DNA from: Candidatus Kinetoplastibacterium galatii TCC219
GTDB lineage: Bacteria > Pseudomonadota > Gammaproteobacteria > Burkholderiales > Burkholderiaceae_B
DNA: 64,000 bases
Direction: 5' to 3'
NCBI RefSeq assembly: GCF_000340905.1
Contig: NC_020284.1
Location: 1-64,000 of the forward strand
A model generated the notes under the pieces. The model saw only the letters and a program-made list of their open reading frames with translations, was not told the origin of the DNA and made no database searches. How positions within the stretch are numbered: position 1 is the stretch's first letter; each line of letters starts with the position of its first letter. This document shows, piece after piece, positions 22,019 to 32,533 of this stretch. The position numbers and the translations under genes were made by a program.

Positions 22019-22606
22019 TTATAATACGCCTTTTGTAGATGGCATAATCCCAGCCATGCGTACATCCTTAGTTATAGCTTTGCGCAAGGCTATTCCAAAT
22101 GCTTTAAATATTGACTCACACTGATGATGTGAATTACTACCACGTATATTGTCAATATGTAGTGTTATCAATGCATGATTAACTAATCCTTGGAAAAACT
22201 CCCTTATTAAATCTACATCGAATTTACCAATATGTGGCCTAGTAAATATGACGTTATATTCAAGATGTGGCCTGCCTGAGCAATCTATAACTACCCTTGA
22301 TAATGATTCATCAAGCGGCACAAACGATTCACCGTATCTAGAAATACCAACCTTATCACCTAGTGATTCTTTAATAGCCATTCCTAATGTTATTCCAATA
22401 TCCTCAACGGAATGATGATCATCTATATGTAAATCCCCATGAGATTTTATCATTATATCAATTAATCCATGACGTGATATTTGATCTATCATATGATCTA
22501 AGAAAGGTATTCCAGTATCTATAGATTTATTACCAGACCCATCAAGATTAATTGATAAATTTATTTGTGTTTCATTTGTATTACGTGTGACCTGAGCTGT
22601 ACGCAT
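22019..22606 (-). CDS. hisB: Imidazoleglycerol-phosphate dehydratase
   Basis: Dehydrates IGP to imidazole acetol phosphate. 195 residues, the monofunctional form without the N-terminal histidinol-phosphatase domain of E. coli HisB. Metal-ligand histidines in [25 protein letters not shown] and [15 protein letters not shown]. No histidinol-phosphatase gene is present in this window, so that step must be elsewhere or supplied otherwise. Confidence 0.98.
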   Translation of the reverse strand: MRTAQVTRNTNETQINLSINLDGSGNKSIDTGIPFLDHMIDQISRHGLIDIMIKSHGDLHIDDHHSVEDIGITLGMAIKESLGDKVGISRYGESFVPLDESLSRVVIDCSGRPHLEYNVIFTRPHIGKFDVDLIREFFQGLVNHALITLHIDNIRGSNSHHQCESIFKAFGIALRKAITKDVRMAGIMPSTKGVL

Positions 22607-22611
22607 AATAG

Positions 22612-23715
22612 TTATTTTTTAGAAATAATTTTTGAAATAGTTTCAATAAGCAATTCATTTTCAGAATCAGTGCCAACAGATAACCTCAGACAATTACTTA
22701 GCAAAGTATGAGAAGTAGACATATCCTTAACTAGGATATTACTAAATTTTAACTCGTTGAAAACATTTGTTGCACTAACATTACTATCAAATTTAATTAA
22801 AATGAAATTGCCATAAGACTCGTATACTTTAACATGATCTAATTTCTTTAATGATTCTGACAGCTTGTTTCTGTTTAATAAAATTTTACTAGAATGCTCA
22901 TCTAGGATATGTTTCTTATCCAACACGCTAAGAATAACTGATTCTGTTAGAGTATTTATATTGTACGGAGGTCTTATTTTATTTATTTGACTTATCCATT
23001 CATGGTGTCCTGCTAGATAACCAAATCTTATGCCAGCCAGACCAATTTTCGAAACTGTTCTTAGAATTAAGACATTTTTTAGCTCATTCAAACGACTCAT
23101 CCATGATTTTTTGTTAAAAGCATAATAAGCTTCATCTATTATTACTAGACCAGGAGCCATATTTATTATTGATAGTACATCATCATCATCCCATAATCCT
23201 CCAGTTGGATTATTTGGCATTGCTAAAAATATAATTTTTGGAGAATGTTGTTTTATAGATTCTAGCATTTTATTTGTGTCTAATTGAAGGTCTTCAGTAA
23301 GATCAACCTTAACAAATTTTGCATGATTGAATTGTGATGCCATTTCAAAAAACACAAAAGAAGGCGATGGTGATAAAACAACATCTCCAGGTCTACAGCA
23401 ACTTTGAATTATTAAATGTATAAGTTCATCAGATCCATTTCCAAACAATAGATCAGCCTCACAAGGTATATTAAATTTCTCTTTTATGGTTTGTATTAAT
23501 TGAGATTTATCGGTACTTGGATATCTATTTAAATGAACTTTTCTTAGATTGTTAATAACATGTTCAAGAATATCTTTTGGTAAATCATAAGGTGATTCCA
23601 TAGCATCTAATTTTATATAGTTAGCAGATTTACTAACAGGATAAGCATTAATACGCTGGATATCTTCTCTAACTGTAACTTTAATAAGATCCAATAAGTC
23701 CTTGTATACTATCAT
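22612..23715 (-). CDS. hisC: Histidinol-phosphate aminotransferase
   Basis: PLP aminotransferase of fold type I, 367 residues. Seen: [12 protein letters not shown] near the cofactor, [18 protein letters not shown] and the Schiff-base lysine in [19 protein letters not shown]. Its start overlaps the hisD stop (ATGA at 23712-23715), indicating coupled translation. The context in the his operon makes HisC certain over other aminotransferases. Confidence 0.97.
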   Translation of the reverse strand: MIVYKDLLDLIKVTVREDIQRINAYPVSKSANYIKLDAMESPYDLPKDILEHVINNLRKVHLNRYPSTDKSQLIQTIKEKFNIPCEADLLFGNGSDELIHLIIQSCCRPGDVVLSPSPSFVFFEMASQFNHAKFVKVDLTEDLQLDTNKMLESIKQHSPKIIFLAMPNNPTGGLWDDDDVLSIINMAPGLVIIDEAYYAFNKKSWMSRLNELKNVLILRTVSKIGLAGIRFGYLAGHHEWISQINKIRPPYNINTLTESVILSVLDKKHILDEHSSKILLNRNKLSESLKKLDHVKVYESYGNFILIKFDSNVSATNVFNELKFSNILVKDMSTSHTLLSNCLRLSVGTDSENELLIETISKIISKK

Positions 23716-25022
23716 GATATATTTCCATCTATGCGATATTGGGCACTTGATGCATGAGCTTGTAGTCCTTCACCAGTTGCCAAAATTGATGCCGTTTTCC
23801 CTAAATTTATAGATCCCTTTTCTGAAATATTAATAAGGCTAGAACGTTTTTGAAAATCATACACACCTAGTGGTGAAGAAAATCTTGCTGTACGAGATGT
23901 TGGTAAAACATGATTAGGTCCAGCACAATAATCACCCAATGATTCTGAACTAAAACGTCCTATAAATATTGCTCCTGCATGTCTGATGAATTGTACTAGT
24001 TCATTAGCATTTTCTGTAGATATTTCTAGATGTTCTGGAGCAATCATATTTGCTATATCACAAGCTTCATATAGATCTCTAACTTTAATCAGAGCACCTC
24101 GATTAGATAGACTTTTCTTTAAAATATCAAATCTAGGCATTTTATAAAGTAGTTTATTAATTTGGTATTCTACTTCGTTTATAAAATCTAAATCTGGGCA
24201 TAGCATTATTGATTGTGCTAGTTCATCATGTTCTGCTTGTGAAAATAAATCCATAGCTATCCATTCTGCTGGTGTATTTCCATCACATATAATCAATATT
24301 TCACTAGGGCCAGCTATCATATCTATGCCTACAGTTCCAAAAACTTTACGTTTTGCATATGCTACGTAAGCGTTTCCTGGCCCAACTATTTTATCTACTT
24401 GAGTAACTGTTTCTGTGCCATAAGCCAAAGCACCTATAGCTTGTGCACCACCTATGGCAAATATTCTGTCTACATTGCCTAATGCAGCAGCAGCTAGAAC
24501 CATACTATTAACATGACCATCTGGAGTAGGAGATACCATAATCAACTCAGGAACGCCAGCTATTTTAGCAGGTATTGCATTCATAAGAACAGATGATGGG
24601 TATGAAGCTTTACCACCTGGTACGTATAAACCAACTTTGTCGATAGGGGTTATTTTCTGGCCAAGTATATTATTATCCGAGTCTTCGTAACTCCAAGTAG
24701 ATGCTCTTTGTTTTTCATGATATTCCCTGATCCTACTGACAGAAATTTCTAATGCTTCACGTTGCTTCTTAGGAACGTTGTTTAGTGCTTTTACCCATTC
24801 TTCTTTTGGGATTTCCAATTTATCTGGAGAGTTTATATCAAGTCTATCAAATTTTTTAGTATAATTTAATAAAGCTTTGTCCCCATCATTCTTTATATCT
24901 TTTAGTATTAGATTTACTGTTTCCTCAATTGATTTATCTTCACTAGAGTCGAATTCCAATATAGAAGAGAGAGAGGAGTTGAAATTTGGATCAAGAGAAT
25001 CAAGACGTTTAATCGTAGTCAT
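23712..25022 (-). CDS. hisD: Histidinol dehydrogenase
   Basis: Last two oxidations to L-histidine, zinc- and NAD-dependent. 436 residues, standard. Motifs: [53 protein letters not shown], the zinc-site region [13 protein letters not shown], and [14 protein letters not shown]. Between hisG (56-bp spacer) and hisC. Confidence 0.98.
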   Translation of the reverse strand: MTTIKRLDSLDPNFNSSLSSILEFDSSEDKSIEETVNLILKDIKNDGDKALLNYTKKFDRLDINSPDKLEIPKEEWVKALNNVPKKQREALEISVSRIREYHEKQRASTWSYEDSDNNILGQKITPIDKVGLYVPGGKASYPSSVLMNAIPAKIAGVPELIMVSPTPDGHVNSMVLAAAALGNVDRIFAIGGAQAIGALAYGTETVTQVDKIVGPGNAYVAYAKRKVFGTVGIDMIAGPSEILIICDGNTPAEWIAMDLFSQAEHDELAQSIMLCPDLDFINEVEYQINKLLYKMPRFDILKKSLSNRGALIKVRDLYEACDIANMIAPEHLEISTENANELVQFIRHAGAIFIGRFSSESLGDYCAGPNHVLPTSRTARFSSPLGVYDFQKRSSLINISEKGSINLGKTASILATGEGLQAHASSAQYRIDGNIS

Positions 25023-25078
25023 ATCATTAATAATTTTTAGTTTAACGAAAGGGGTTAGGGTATATTGTTATATAAAAT

Positions 25079-25753
25079 TCATTCATGTAGATTAGTGGCT
25101 CTAGAAAAGGCATCTAAGAGTGGCTGTAGAAATACTCCACGATTTTTCAGTGATGCTTGATTAACTACTAATCTAGAAGATATAGGCATTATATCCTCGA
25201 CTGCTACTAGACCATTAGCTTTAAGTGTATCTCCAGTTGAGACCACATCAACAATAGCATCAGCAAGCCCAACAAGTGGAGCTAATTCCATTGATCCATA
25301 TAATTTTATTAGATCAATGTGCACTCCCTTTGCTGCAAAATGTTCTCTAGTTGATTGAATATATTTTGTAGCAACTCGCAACCTAGATCCTTGTTTAACA
25401 ACATCTTTATAATTAAAATCCTTTCGTACAGCAACTGCTAAGCGACATCTGGCTATATTTAGATCTATTGGTTGATATAAGCCACCAGGTTGTTGTGCAG
25501 AGTGTTCTATAAGAACATCTTTGCCAGCAATTCCCAGGTCTGCAGCGCCATACTGAACATAAGTAGGAACATCTGATGCTCTTAGTATAAGTATTCTTAA
25601 ATTAGGATCGCTGGTTTGTATTATTAGCTTACGAGATTTTTCAGGGCTCTCACTGACTTTTATACCTGCTTCTTCCAATAGAGGCAAAGTGTCTTCGAAA
25701 ATTCTTCCTTTGGATAGGGCCAAAGTGATATTTTTATTTACAGTTTCTTTCAT
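25079..25753 (-). CDS. hisG: ATP phosphoribosyltransferase, short form
   Basis: First step of histidine synthesis. 224 residues: the short HisG-S form without the C-terminal feedback domain, which in known systems needs the regulatory partner HisZ. Seen: [30 protein letters not shown], and the PRPP-binding loop [15 protein letters not shown]. hisZ is not in this window. The start overlaps the murA stop (25750-25753), linking the his operon to murA and the Mla genes upstream. Confidence 0.96.
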   Translation of the reverse strand: MKETVNKNITLALSKGRIFEDTLPLLEEAGIKVSESPEKSRKLIIQTSDPNLRILILRASDVPTYVQYGAADLGIAGKDVLIEHSAQQPGGLYQPIDLNIARCRLAVAVRKDFNYKDVVKQGSRLRVATKYIQSTREHFAAKGVHIDLIKLYGSMELAPLVGLADAIVDVVSTGDTLKANGLVAVEDIMPISSRLVVNQASLKNRGVFLQPLLDAFSRATNLHE

Positions 25754-27027
25754 TCGTCATTCCTATTGGTAGCGCGTTTAATATTAGCTCCTAGCTTTTG
25801 AAGCTTTAACTCCATATTTTCATAACCACGATCCAGATGATAAATTTGTTCTATAGTTGTTTTTCCTTGAGCAACTAATCCAGCTATAACTAAACTTGCC
25901 GATGCTCTCAGGTCTGTTGCTTTTACAGTTGCTCCAGAAAGAAAATCAACGCCATGAACTGTAGCAGAATTTCCATTAATTGTTATATTAGCGCCTAGTC
26001 TATTTAGTTCTTGTACATGAAGATATCTGTTTTCAAATATATTTTCAACTATTATAGAAGTGCCTCTGGCTATACAGTTAAGAGCCATAAATTGAGCTTG
26101 CATATCAGTTGCTAATCCAGGATACTCTCTGGTTATTACATCTACAGATTCAGGTCTTTTACTCATGCTGCATATTAGATTTCCATTATCTTGTTTCACG
26201 TTAACCCCAGATAATCTTATCTTGTCTATAGTGGCTAACATGTTATAAGGGTTAGCATCTTTTATCCTTATATTACCACCTGTTGCAGCTAGCGCACACA
26301 AAAAAGTTCCTGCCTCAATTCTATCTGGCAGTATTCTGTGGCTTGTTCCATGTAATTTATCAACTCCTTTTATAATGATTCTGTTTGTGCCATGTCCTTT
26401 TATATTAGCCCCCATTTTTATTAACATATTAGATAAATCTACTATTTCTGGCTCACAAGCAGCATTTTCTATGATTGTTTCGCCTTCAGCAAGAGTTGCT
26501 GCCATGATAATATTTTCGGTACCAGTAACTGTTATCACATCTGGACGAATTAGAGTTCCTTTAAGCTTTTTTGCCCTAGCTATAACAAATCCATGTTCTA
26601 TTTTTATATCAGCCCCTAATGCTGATAAACATTTTATATGTTGATCTACTGGTCTTTGACCTATCGCACATCCTCCGGGCATACTAACAATGGCTTCTCC
26701 AAATCTGGTTAAAAGCGGACCAAGAACTAAAATAGATGCTCTCATTGCTTTAACAAGCTCATAAGGAGCTTTTAAGTTTTCTATGTTATTCGATGTTATA
26801 GATACTTCATTTTGACCATGTTTTCTAGTTACTGATCCTAGTTGACTCAACAGCTTAATAGTTGTAGAAACATCATGTAGATCAGGAACATTTGTCAGCA
26901 AAATTGTTTCTGATGTTAGCAATCCAGCACATAAAATGGGTAATGCAGCATTTTTGGCCCCAGATATACTTACATCTCCTTCAAGTTTTGAACCACCTAT
27001 AATTTGTAATTCTTCCATTGAGAGCAT
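25750..27027 (-). CDS. murA: UDP-N-acetylglucosamine enolpyruvyl transferase
   Basis: First committed step of peptidoglycan synthesis. 425 residues; UDP-GlcNAc/PEP binding in [12 protein letters not shown], catalytic-loop Cys in [16 protein letters not shown] (about 117, the fosfomycin target), and [16 protein letters not shown]. Two in-frame ATGs are possible (MLSM-EELQ); the second fits the family better. bolA/ibaG, the usual neighbour, is absent. Presence implies that the symbiont still makes at least some murein. Confidence 0.97.
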   Translation of the reverse strand: MLSMEELQIIGGSKLEGDVSISGAKNAALPILCAGLLTSETILLTNVPDLHDVSTTIKLLSQLGSVTRKHGQNEVSITSNNIENLKAPYELVKAMRASILVLGPLLTRFGEAIVSMPGGCAIGQRPVDQHIKCLSALGADIKIEHGFVIARAKKLKGTLIRPDVITVTGTENIIMAATLAEGETIIENAACEPEIVDLSNMLIKMGANIKGHGTNRIIIKGVDKLHGTSHRILPDRIEAGTFLCALAATGGNIRIKDANPYNMLATIDKIRLSGVNVKQDNGNLICSMSKRPESVDVITREYPGLATDMQAQFMALNCIARGTSIIVENIFENRYLHVQELNRLGANITINGNSATVHGVDFLSGATVKATDLRASASLVIAGLVAQGKTTIEQIYHLDRGYENMELKLQKLGANIKRATNRNDE

Positions 27028-27109
27028 GATAAATCTTTTATATTGTTATTTATTAGTTCTTATATTGAAACAAATTAACTAATTCTGGTATTTATGCACT
27101 ATGTTTTTG

Positions 27110-27925
27110 TTATGACCTTAATTTGTAACCAGTAGACATGAGGCGCAGAGCAAAAATAGATAAAAACAGAAGTACAGCTATTACTATTGCTAAACAAATA
27201 TAAGGTGAAGTATCTGATTTTTCAAAAAAACCATAACGTAGTCCATCTATCATATAAAACATAGGATTATAGTACGATATTTTTTGCCAAAATTCTGGTA
27301 ATGTATGTACTGAATAAAATACTCCTGACAAAAAAGTAGAAGGTACTATTAAGAAATTTTGGAACATAGCTAACTGATCATATTTTTCAGAATATATACC
27401 GGCAATCATACCAAGAACACTCATTATGCTACATGTTAATAAAGCAAATATAATTATCCAAAAATAATTGACAGCATTTACAGGATGAATAGCAACAGAA
27501 AAGAACCATACAAAAATTCCTACAGTTAGTCCTCTGACTACTGCTGCCAAAACATACGCAAAGAAGATTTCTACATGAGACATTGGTGATAACAACATGA
27601 ATATTATACTCCCTGTAACTCTACTCTGGATTAGAGATGAGGATGTATTAGAAAAAGAATTTTGCATCATACTCATAGCTATGAGACCTGGAATTATGAA
27701 GCTAGTATAAGAAACATTATTAACAGTCACTCTATCTTGTAGTATTTGATTAAATACTACAAGATATAAAAGAGAAGTTGTAACTGGCGCAGCTACAGTT
27801 TGAAAGAAAACTTTATAAAAACGAAGTATCTCTTTTTTTAGTAAGGTAATAAAGCCAATCATGTTATTTTTTCGCTCTATTATTATCATATCTTGATTCT
27901 TATTGTTTTGTGTTTCAAATTCCAT
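27110..27925 (-). CDS. ABC-2 type transporter permease (YadH-like)
   Basis: Integral membrane half of an ABC exporter, 271 residues with six predicted membrane segments of the ABC-2 permease family. The inter-helix region PMSHVEIFFAYVLAAVVRG and the late motif GVFYSVHTLPEFWQKISYYNPMFYMIDGLRYGF are characteristic. Cotranscribed with the ATPase immediately upstream (6-bp gap). The substrate is unknown; in relatives this pair always sits between the mla genes and murA, suggesting an envelope role. Confidence 0.88.
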   Translation of the reverse strand: MEFETQNNKNQDMIIIERKNNMIGFITLLKKEILRFYKVFFQTVAAPVTTSLLYLVVFNQILQDRVTVNNVSYTSFIIPGLIAMSMMQNSFSNTSSSLIQSRVTGSIIFMLLSPMSHVEIFFAYVLAAVVRGLTVGIFVWFFSVAIHPVNAVNYFWIIIFALLTCSIMSVLGMIAGIYSEKYDQLAMFQNFLIVPSTFLSGVFYSVHTLPEFWQKISYYNPMFYMIDGLRYGFFEKSDTSPYICLAIVIAVLLFLSIFALRLMSTGYKLRS

Positions 27926-27931
27926 GACTAA

Positions 27932-28699
27932 TTATATTTCCTTATTGAAAGAGGATAATTCATTGCAAGCTATTATCTTTACAAAAGCCTCTTCAAGGTC
28001 TTTTCCTCCGAATCTTGACATTATGTTTTTTGTTTCATCCAATGCTATTAAATTTCCAGATTTAAGAACAGCAATACGATTACACATATCCTCAGCTTCT
28101 TCGATGTAATGTGTCGTTAATAGGATGGTATGTCCTTCTTTATTTAGGCGTGATATAAATTTCCATAATGTATGACGTAGTTCTATGTCCACACCAGCAG
28201 TTGGCTCATCTAATATTATTAGAGGAGGTCGATGTACTAGTGCTTGTGCTATCAGTACTCTTCTTTTCATTCCTCCTGATAAAGATCTCATGTCGTGATC
28301 TGCTTTATCAGAAAGAGATAGATTCTCAAGTAACTCTTCTATCCACAAGTCGTTTGATTTTATCCCAAAATATCCTGATTGTATAAATAGTGTTTCTCTA
28401 ACTGTAAAGAATGGATCATATACTAATTCTTGCGGGACAGTACCTACTAGATTTCTTGCTTTACGATAATCTCTTATAACATCGTGACCGTATATTTTAA
28501 CATTACCAGAGGTGGGAAAAGAAAGTCCGGATAATATAGAAATAAGACTAGTTTTACCGGCACCATTTTGCCCGAGAAGTCCAAAAAATTCCCCAGGTCT
28601 AATTTGTAGGTTAATATTATCTAGAGCTTTAGTTGATTTGTTAGATTTACCTTTCGGTGTATAAGTCTTACATAATTGTTCTATGGATATTGAAAACAT
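27932..28699 (-). CDS. ABC transporter ATPase (YadG-like)
   Basis: Nucleotide-binding half of the exporter, 255 residues. Walker A GQNGAGKTS (about 43-51), Q-loop GTVPQELVYDP, signature LSGGMKRRVLIAQAL, Walker B LIILDEPTAGVD, and the switch His in LLTTHYIEEAE. Pairs with the downstream permease. A 31-bp spacer separates it from mlaC; an mlaB (STAS) gene often sits here in relatives and there is no room for it. Confidence 0.93.
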   Translation of the reverse strand: MFSISIEQLCKTYTPKGKSNKSTKALDNINLQIRPGEFFGLLGQNGAGKTSLISILSGLSFPTSGNVKIYGHDVIRDYRKARNLVGTVPQELVYDPFFTVRETLFIQSGYFGIKSNDLWIEELLENLSLSDKADHDMRSLSGGMKRRVLIAQALVHRPPLIILDEPTAGVDIELRHTLWKFISRLNKEGHTILLTTHYIEEAEDMCNRIAVLKSGNLIALDETKNIMSRFGGKDLEEAFVKIIACNELSSFNKEI

Positions 28700-28730
28700 A
28701 TTATTTTTAAATAGATGAACAGGATGGTGA

Positions 28731-29364
28731 TTATTTATGAATTTTATCTAATTTTTCTATAAGTGAATTTATACCATTGCTATGAATTTCATTGTTAAAT
28801 TGATTTCGATAACTCTCTATCAGCCACATACCTTCAATGCTTACATCATAAATCTTCCAAGTATTTCCGTGCCTTGTTAGCCTATAGTTGATTTGTATCT
28901 GCTTTCCATTGTTTTGCTGTATAAATGATTTTATTACAGCATCACTGGATGTTGCCTCTCCACGATATGGTAATACTTTTATTTTTGTGTTTTTTGAGAT
29001 TAGACTGAATGCGCTCCTATATGTTTTAATTAGTGTATTACGGAATGCTTTTATTAAAGCTTTTTTCTGTTCTTCAGAGGCATTCTTCCAGTTTTTACCT
29101 GCTGTAAGTTTAGTCGTTTTAAAAAAATCTACGTGAGGAAGTATATAGTTATCAACTACTATATTAATACTTTCTAAATCCATGTTGCCAGATTCTATGG
29201 TTTTTTGTATTTCTATTAAAGCAAGATTTGTAACATTAGTTATAAAATTATCTGGGTTGTTAATATTGCTATTCTGAGAATATGACGTATTAGAGAGCAA
29301 TATTATTGGAATACAAAATAAAAAAACAGCATTTTTTTATCTTTTTCTCTGATGAAATAAACAT
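28731..29364 (-). CDS. mlaC: Periplasmic phospholipid-binding protein MlaC, signal region frameshifted
   Basis: Ferries phospholipids between MlaA in the outer membrane and MlaFEDB in the inner membrane. The mature part is intact (VVDNYILPHVDFFKTTKLTAGKNW...; VDVS-like IYDVSIEGMWLIESYRNQF). The frame as written has no ATG and begins inside a signal peptide (from a TTG at 29300). An ATG at 29364 with AAAAGGA upstream begins MFISSEKKIK and would continue into NAVFLFCIPIILLSNTSYS if the A7 run (plus-strand T7, 29332-29338) lost one base, giving 210 residues. This is the one site here needing -1 (or +2), not +1. Confidence 0.85.
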
Positions 29365-29395
29365 GCGATAATTTTCCTTTTGACAAATATTTTAT

Positions 29396-30121
29396 TCAAT
29401 CTTCGTAATATGGTACGTTTATATCATCTGCACATTGGTCGATTATAGTTCGTTTCCCCATATATGAGTCTCTTGTTAAAGTATACTGATCAATTGCAAT
29501 ATTATTCAGTAAGTCTGTTGCATATAAGAGATCTGCCCTAGAATCTAAAGCTAGTAAAGAAGCAAAGCCAATTTTACATGATTTGCTGCAAGGTATTATA
29601 TTTACTGGGCTTGACAAAATGTCAAAAAGAGTTCCTGCGCTATCACGTAAATTGCTAGGGCCAATCAATGGCAGAACAATATATGGACCAGGTTTTACTC
29701 CCCAAACCGCTAGGGTCGTTCCAAAGTCATTTTGTATTTTCATTGCTCCACTTTTAGAAGCAACATCAAAACATCCACCTATCCCCATAGTTGTATTGAA
29801 CATAAATCTTCCTAATGTATTAATAGCATCATGGCAATTGCCCTGAAGAATGCTATTAAAAGCAGAATTTATATTATTGGTATTATCCAATGCATTATGG
29901 ATGCAGTCTCTGACGTATTCTGGAATTACTAAGTTGTAGCAACCAACTATTGGAATAAAGACTAAGTTATCGATACTCTGGTTAATTTTAAAAAATCTAC
30001 TTATTTTTTTCTGAATGGTTATCTTCAAATTCATTTTTTTATTAAAGTTTAAAGTGCTGCAAGCTGATAACATAAGAGAAAATGATATCACAATTATAGC
30101 AAAGAGATTTCTTTTATTCAT
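29396..30121 (-). CDS. mlaA: Outer-membrane lipoprotein MlaA (VacJ)
   Basis: Removes mislocalised phospholipid from the outer leaflet of the outer membrane. 241 residues. The signal peptide ends in a lipobox (LMLSAC, Cys about 21). The mature part shows INQSIDNLVFIPIVGCYNLVIPEYVRD, NTLGRFMFNTTMGIGGCFDVAS, FGTTLAVWGVKPGPYIVLPLIGPSNLRD, all hallmarks of the family. The N-terminal segment before NQSID is unusually Lys-rich. Encoded inside the mla operon between mlaD and mlaC, as in other betaproteobacteria. Confidence 0.95.
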   Translation of the reverse strand: MNKRNLFAIIVISFSLMLSACSTLNFNKKMNLKITIQKKISRFFKINQSIDNLVFIPIVGCYNLVIPEYVRDCIHNALDNTNNINSAFNSILQGNCHDAINTLGRFMFNTTMGIGGCFDVASKSGAMKIQNDFGTTLAVWGVKPGPYIVLPLIGPSNLRDSAGTLFDILSSPVNIIPCSKSCKIGFASLLALDSRADLLYATDLLNNIAIDQYTLTRDSYMGKRTIIDQCADDINVPYYED

Positions 30122-30150
30122 TGAGTTTTTATTTGTTATGAAAATGCCGT

Positions 30151-30651
30151 TTACTGATAATCGAACTGATCAGTATCATTCACAGGTAATCCAATTATAT
30201 TTTTTTCATTAGAACTATATAAGAATTTGCTCATTAATTGTTCAATAGATATAAAACCTTGAGTATATACTATGCATCCTAAATTTTTAATATTTTCTTC
30301 CTCATTACCTGGATTAATATCTATATATTGTTCTCCCAGTAAACCAGACGTTAGTATTGATGCAGAAGTATCTATAGGCAACAAATACTTCTTATCTATA
30401 TTCATAGTAACGCTAGCAAGAAAAGATTTTGCATCTAATGTTACATTTTTTACTCGACCAATGGTGACGCCAGCACTTTTTACTTGCGAATTAATTTTCA
30501 AAGATCCAATGTTATCAAAATTTGCTTTAACTACATAGGTTGATGCAAATGGCTTATTTCTTAAATTATTTGTTTGTAGAACAAGGAAAAATAGAGATGC
30601 TATTCCTATAACAACAAACAAACCAACCAAAAGTTCAGTTTTAGAGTTCAT
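30151..30651 (-). CDS. mlaD: MCE-domain protein MlaD
   Basis: Inner-membrane-anchored substrate-binding ring of the Mla transporter, 166 residues. One N-terminal membrane segment (LLVGLFVVIGIASLFFLVLQ), then the MCE beta-barrel (about 40-115: YVVKANFDNIGSLKINSQVKSAGVTIGRV; ILTSGLLGEQYIDINPG). Starts 13 bp after the frame-corrected end of mlaE. Confidence 0.95.
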   Translation of the reverse strand: MNSKTELLVGLFVVIGIASLFFLVLQTNNLRNKPFASTYVVKANFDNIGSLKINSQVKSAGVTIGRVKNVTLDAKSFLASVTMNIDKKYLLPIDTSASILTSGLLGEQYIDINPGNEEENIKNLGCIVYTQGFISIEQLMSKFLYSSNEKNIIGLPVNDTDQFDYQ

Positions 30652-30664
30652 TATAATTAAAAAG

Positions 30665-31443
30665 TTAGTTTACAAACAAAATAGAAGTCATAAAAAAATC
30701 TAATAAAAAACAAGTATAGATCCACTTACAACTGTCCTGGTTATGGCTCTTGATATTCCATCAGGAGTAGGTTTACATTGCCATCCTTCATTTAATGAAA
30801 CTGTAACTGTCGATAGACCAAAAATCAAACTCTTAAATATAGTTCCGCATATAATATCAGAATATACATCGAATCCACATTGAATCTGTGACCAGAATCG
30901 ACAAGAATCTATTCCTACAACTAAGGCTCCTACAAACCAACTCCCTATGATGCCAGCTGTTGAGAATATTATAGCTAGTACAGGCATGGATAATATTCCT
31001 GCCCAGAAACGTGGGGCTAGAAGCCTTTCTATTGGATCAATTGCCATTATTTCCATTGCTAATATTTGTTCACCAGATTTCATTAAACCTATCTCTGCTG
31101 TCATTGATGTACCGGCTCTACCTGCAAAGAGAAGCGCAGTCACTACAGGTCCTAATTCTCTTGTTAGTGATACAGTTACCATTAAACCAAGTGTATCTTC
31201 AGCACTAAATTTACTAAGCATCAAATAACCTTGAAGACCTAGAACGAATCCTACGAATAATCCTGAGACTGAAATTATTAAAACAGAGTTATTACCAATA
31301 AGGTAAATCTGATCAATAATTAAATCTGTCCTTTTTTTTGTAAAACTGCTTCTAATCACTATTTTACACAATAAGCAGCATAATTTTCCTGTATTTAAGG
31401 TAAATTCATAAGCACGATTTAAAATTTTATTTAATTGAATCAT
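30665..31443 (-). CDS. mlaE: Mla transporter permease MlaE, C-terminus frameshifted
   Basis: Permease of the MlaFEDB phospholipid transporter. The body is canonical (VTVSLTRELGPVVTALLFAGRAGTSMTAEIGLMKSGEQI; GISRAITRTVVSGS). As written it ends early at ...ILVFY (stop at 30700-30702). One more T in the T6 run (plus-strand A6, 30705-30710) gives ...ILVFLLDFFMTSILFVN with a stop at 30665-30667, matching the family's last helix; total 259 residues. The start is ATG 31443, overlapping the mlaF stop as ATGA; an upstream in-frame GTG (31470) is less likely. Confidence 0.88.
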
Positions 31444-32261
31444 GTTTGTTGCCTTAGCTTTATTAGCCACTCTTTAAAATCACTTGTTTCAGGATAGTCA
31501 AAGGGTATTGGTCCTGTAGGAGCTCCGTTTATAAACTGTTTAATAAAAGGATCCTCTGATTTAGACAATGATTCTGGTGACCCTGATGCTACTATAGAAC
31601 CACTTCCAATTATATTTATTTTATCTGCTATTTTAAAAGATTCTTGCATCTCATGTGTAATTAATATGGATGCGCATTGTAGAGTATTAGATAATTCTTT
31701 TATAAGTTTAGCTATTACTCCAATTGAAATTGGATCTAAACCAGAAAATGGCTCATCATATAGCATAATCCAAGGGTCCAATGCGGTTGCTCTCGCTAGA
31801 GCAACTCTCTTAGCCATTCCTCCTGATAAGCTTGTCACTGGCATATGAGCTGCTGCTCTTAAACCAACTGAGTTCAGCTTTTCTAAAACTATCTTTATTA
31901 TTTCGTCAGAAGATCTTTTTGTAAGTTCTATTAAAGGAAATGCAACATTATCGAATACGTTCAAATCTGTAAATAGTGCTCCATGTTGAAATAATACGCC
32001 CATTTTTCTTCTTAGTTTTTTAAGATCTTTATCTGGTAATAATCTTATATCCTGGTCAAATATTTTTATTTTTCCGCTTATTATTGGTATCTGATTTGTG
32101 ATTGATTTAAACAAGGTAGTTTTCCCAGATCCAGAGTTACCCATTATTGCAATAATCTCTTTTTTGCGTACATCCATAGAGATATTGTTTAATATGATTG
32201 ATTTTCCATATCCAACTGTTAAGTCCTGTATGGATAATATAATCTCATTATCTTTTTTCAT
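31440..32261 (-). CDS. mlaF: Mla transporter ATPase MlaF
   Basis: ATPase of the phospholipid transporter, 273 residues. Walker A GNSGSGKTT (about 41-49), Q-loop GVLFQHGALFTDLNVFDN, signature SLSGGMAKRVALARA, Walker B IMLYDEPFSGLD, switch His ILITHEM. The C-terminal extension past the core (about 235-273) resembles the MlaF tail that contacts its partner subunits. First gene of the long minus-strand run that reaches at least to hisE/HIT. Confidence 0.95.
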   Translation of the reverse strand: MKKDNEIILSIQDLTVGYGKSIILNNISMDVRKKEIIAIMGNSGSGKTTLFKSITNQIPIISGKIKIFDQDIRLLPDKDLKKLRRKMGVLFQHGALFTDLNVFDNVAFPLIELTKRSSDEIIKIVLEKLNSVGLRAAAHMPVTSLSGGMAKRVALARATALDPWIMLYDEPFSGLDPISIGVIAKLIKELSNTLQCASILITHEMQESFKIADKINIIGSGSIVASGSPESLSKSEDPFIKQFINGAPTGPIPFDYPETSDFKEWLIKLRQQT

Positions 32262-32461
32262 AAAAATCTTAATGATTGTTTAATTAACAAGGTGGCACTA
32301 TCATGCATAATTAACAGTATATAATCAACATTTTGAGCTCATAATATCAGATTGAAATTAATCTTTATTAATTTTTGCAAATTTTATATAAATAATGTAT
32401 CCTGAGCAGCTATATCTGATAGTTATTTAGCCCGATAAAACACATGGGTTTTTTAAAAAAA

Positions 32462-32491
32462 TTGCTAAAAGCTACAATGGTACACTACAAT
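32462..32491 (+). promoter_or_regulatory. Candidate promoter of rpoH
   Basis: TTGCTA (32462-32467) and TACAAT (32486-32491) with an 18-bp spacer, 42 bp before the rpoH ATG. This is the best -35/-10 pair in the 272-bp spacer between divergent mlaF and rpoH, in which I see no gene. Not distinguished from chance in such AT-rich DNA. Confidence 0.4.
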
Positions 32492-32533
32492 CATAGTATT
32501 AGGTAATTTTACAGTTAGTATAGAGGTGTAATT

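Noticed and set aside
21991..22065. Extended hisH start at ATG 22065
   Set aside because: It would overlap hisB by 47 bp and add a non-homologous stretch; GTG 21990 matches the family.
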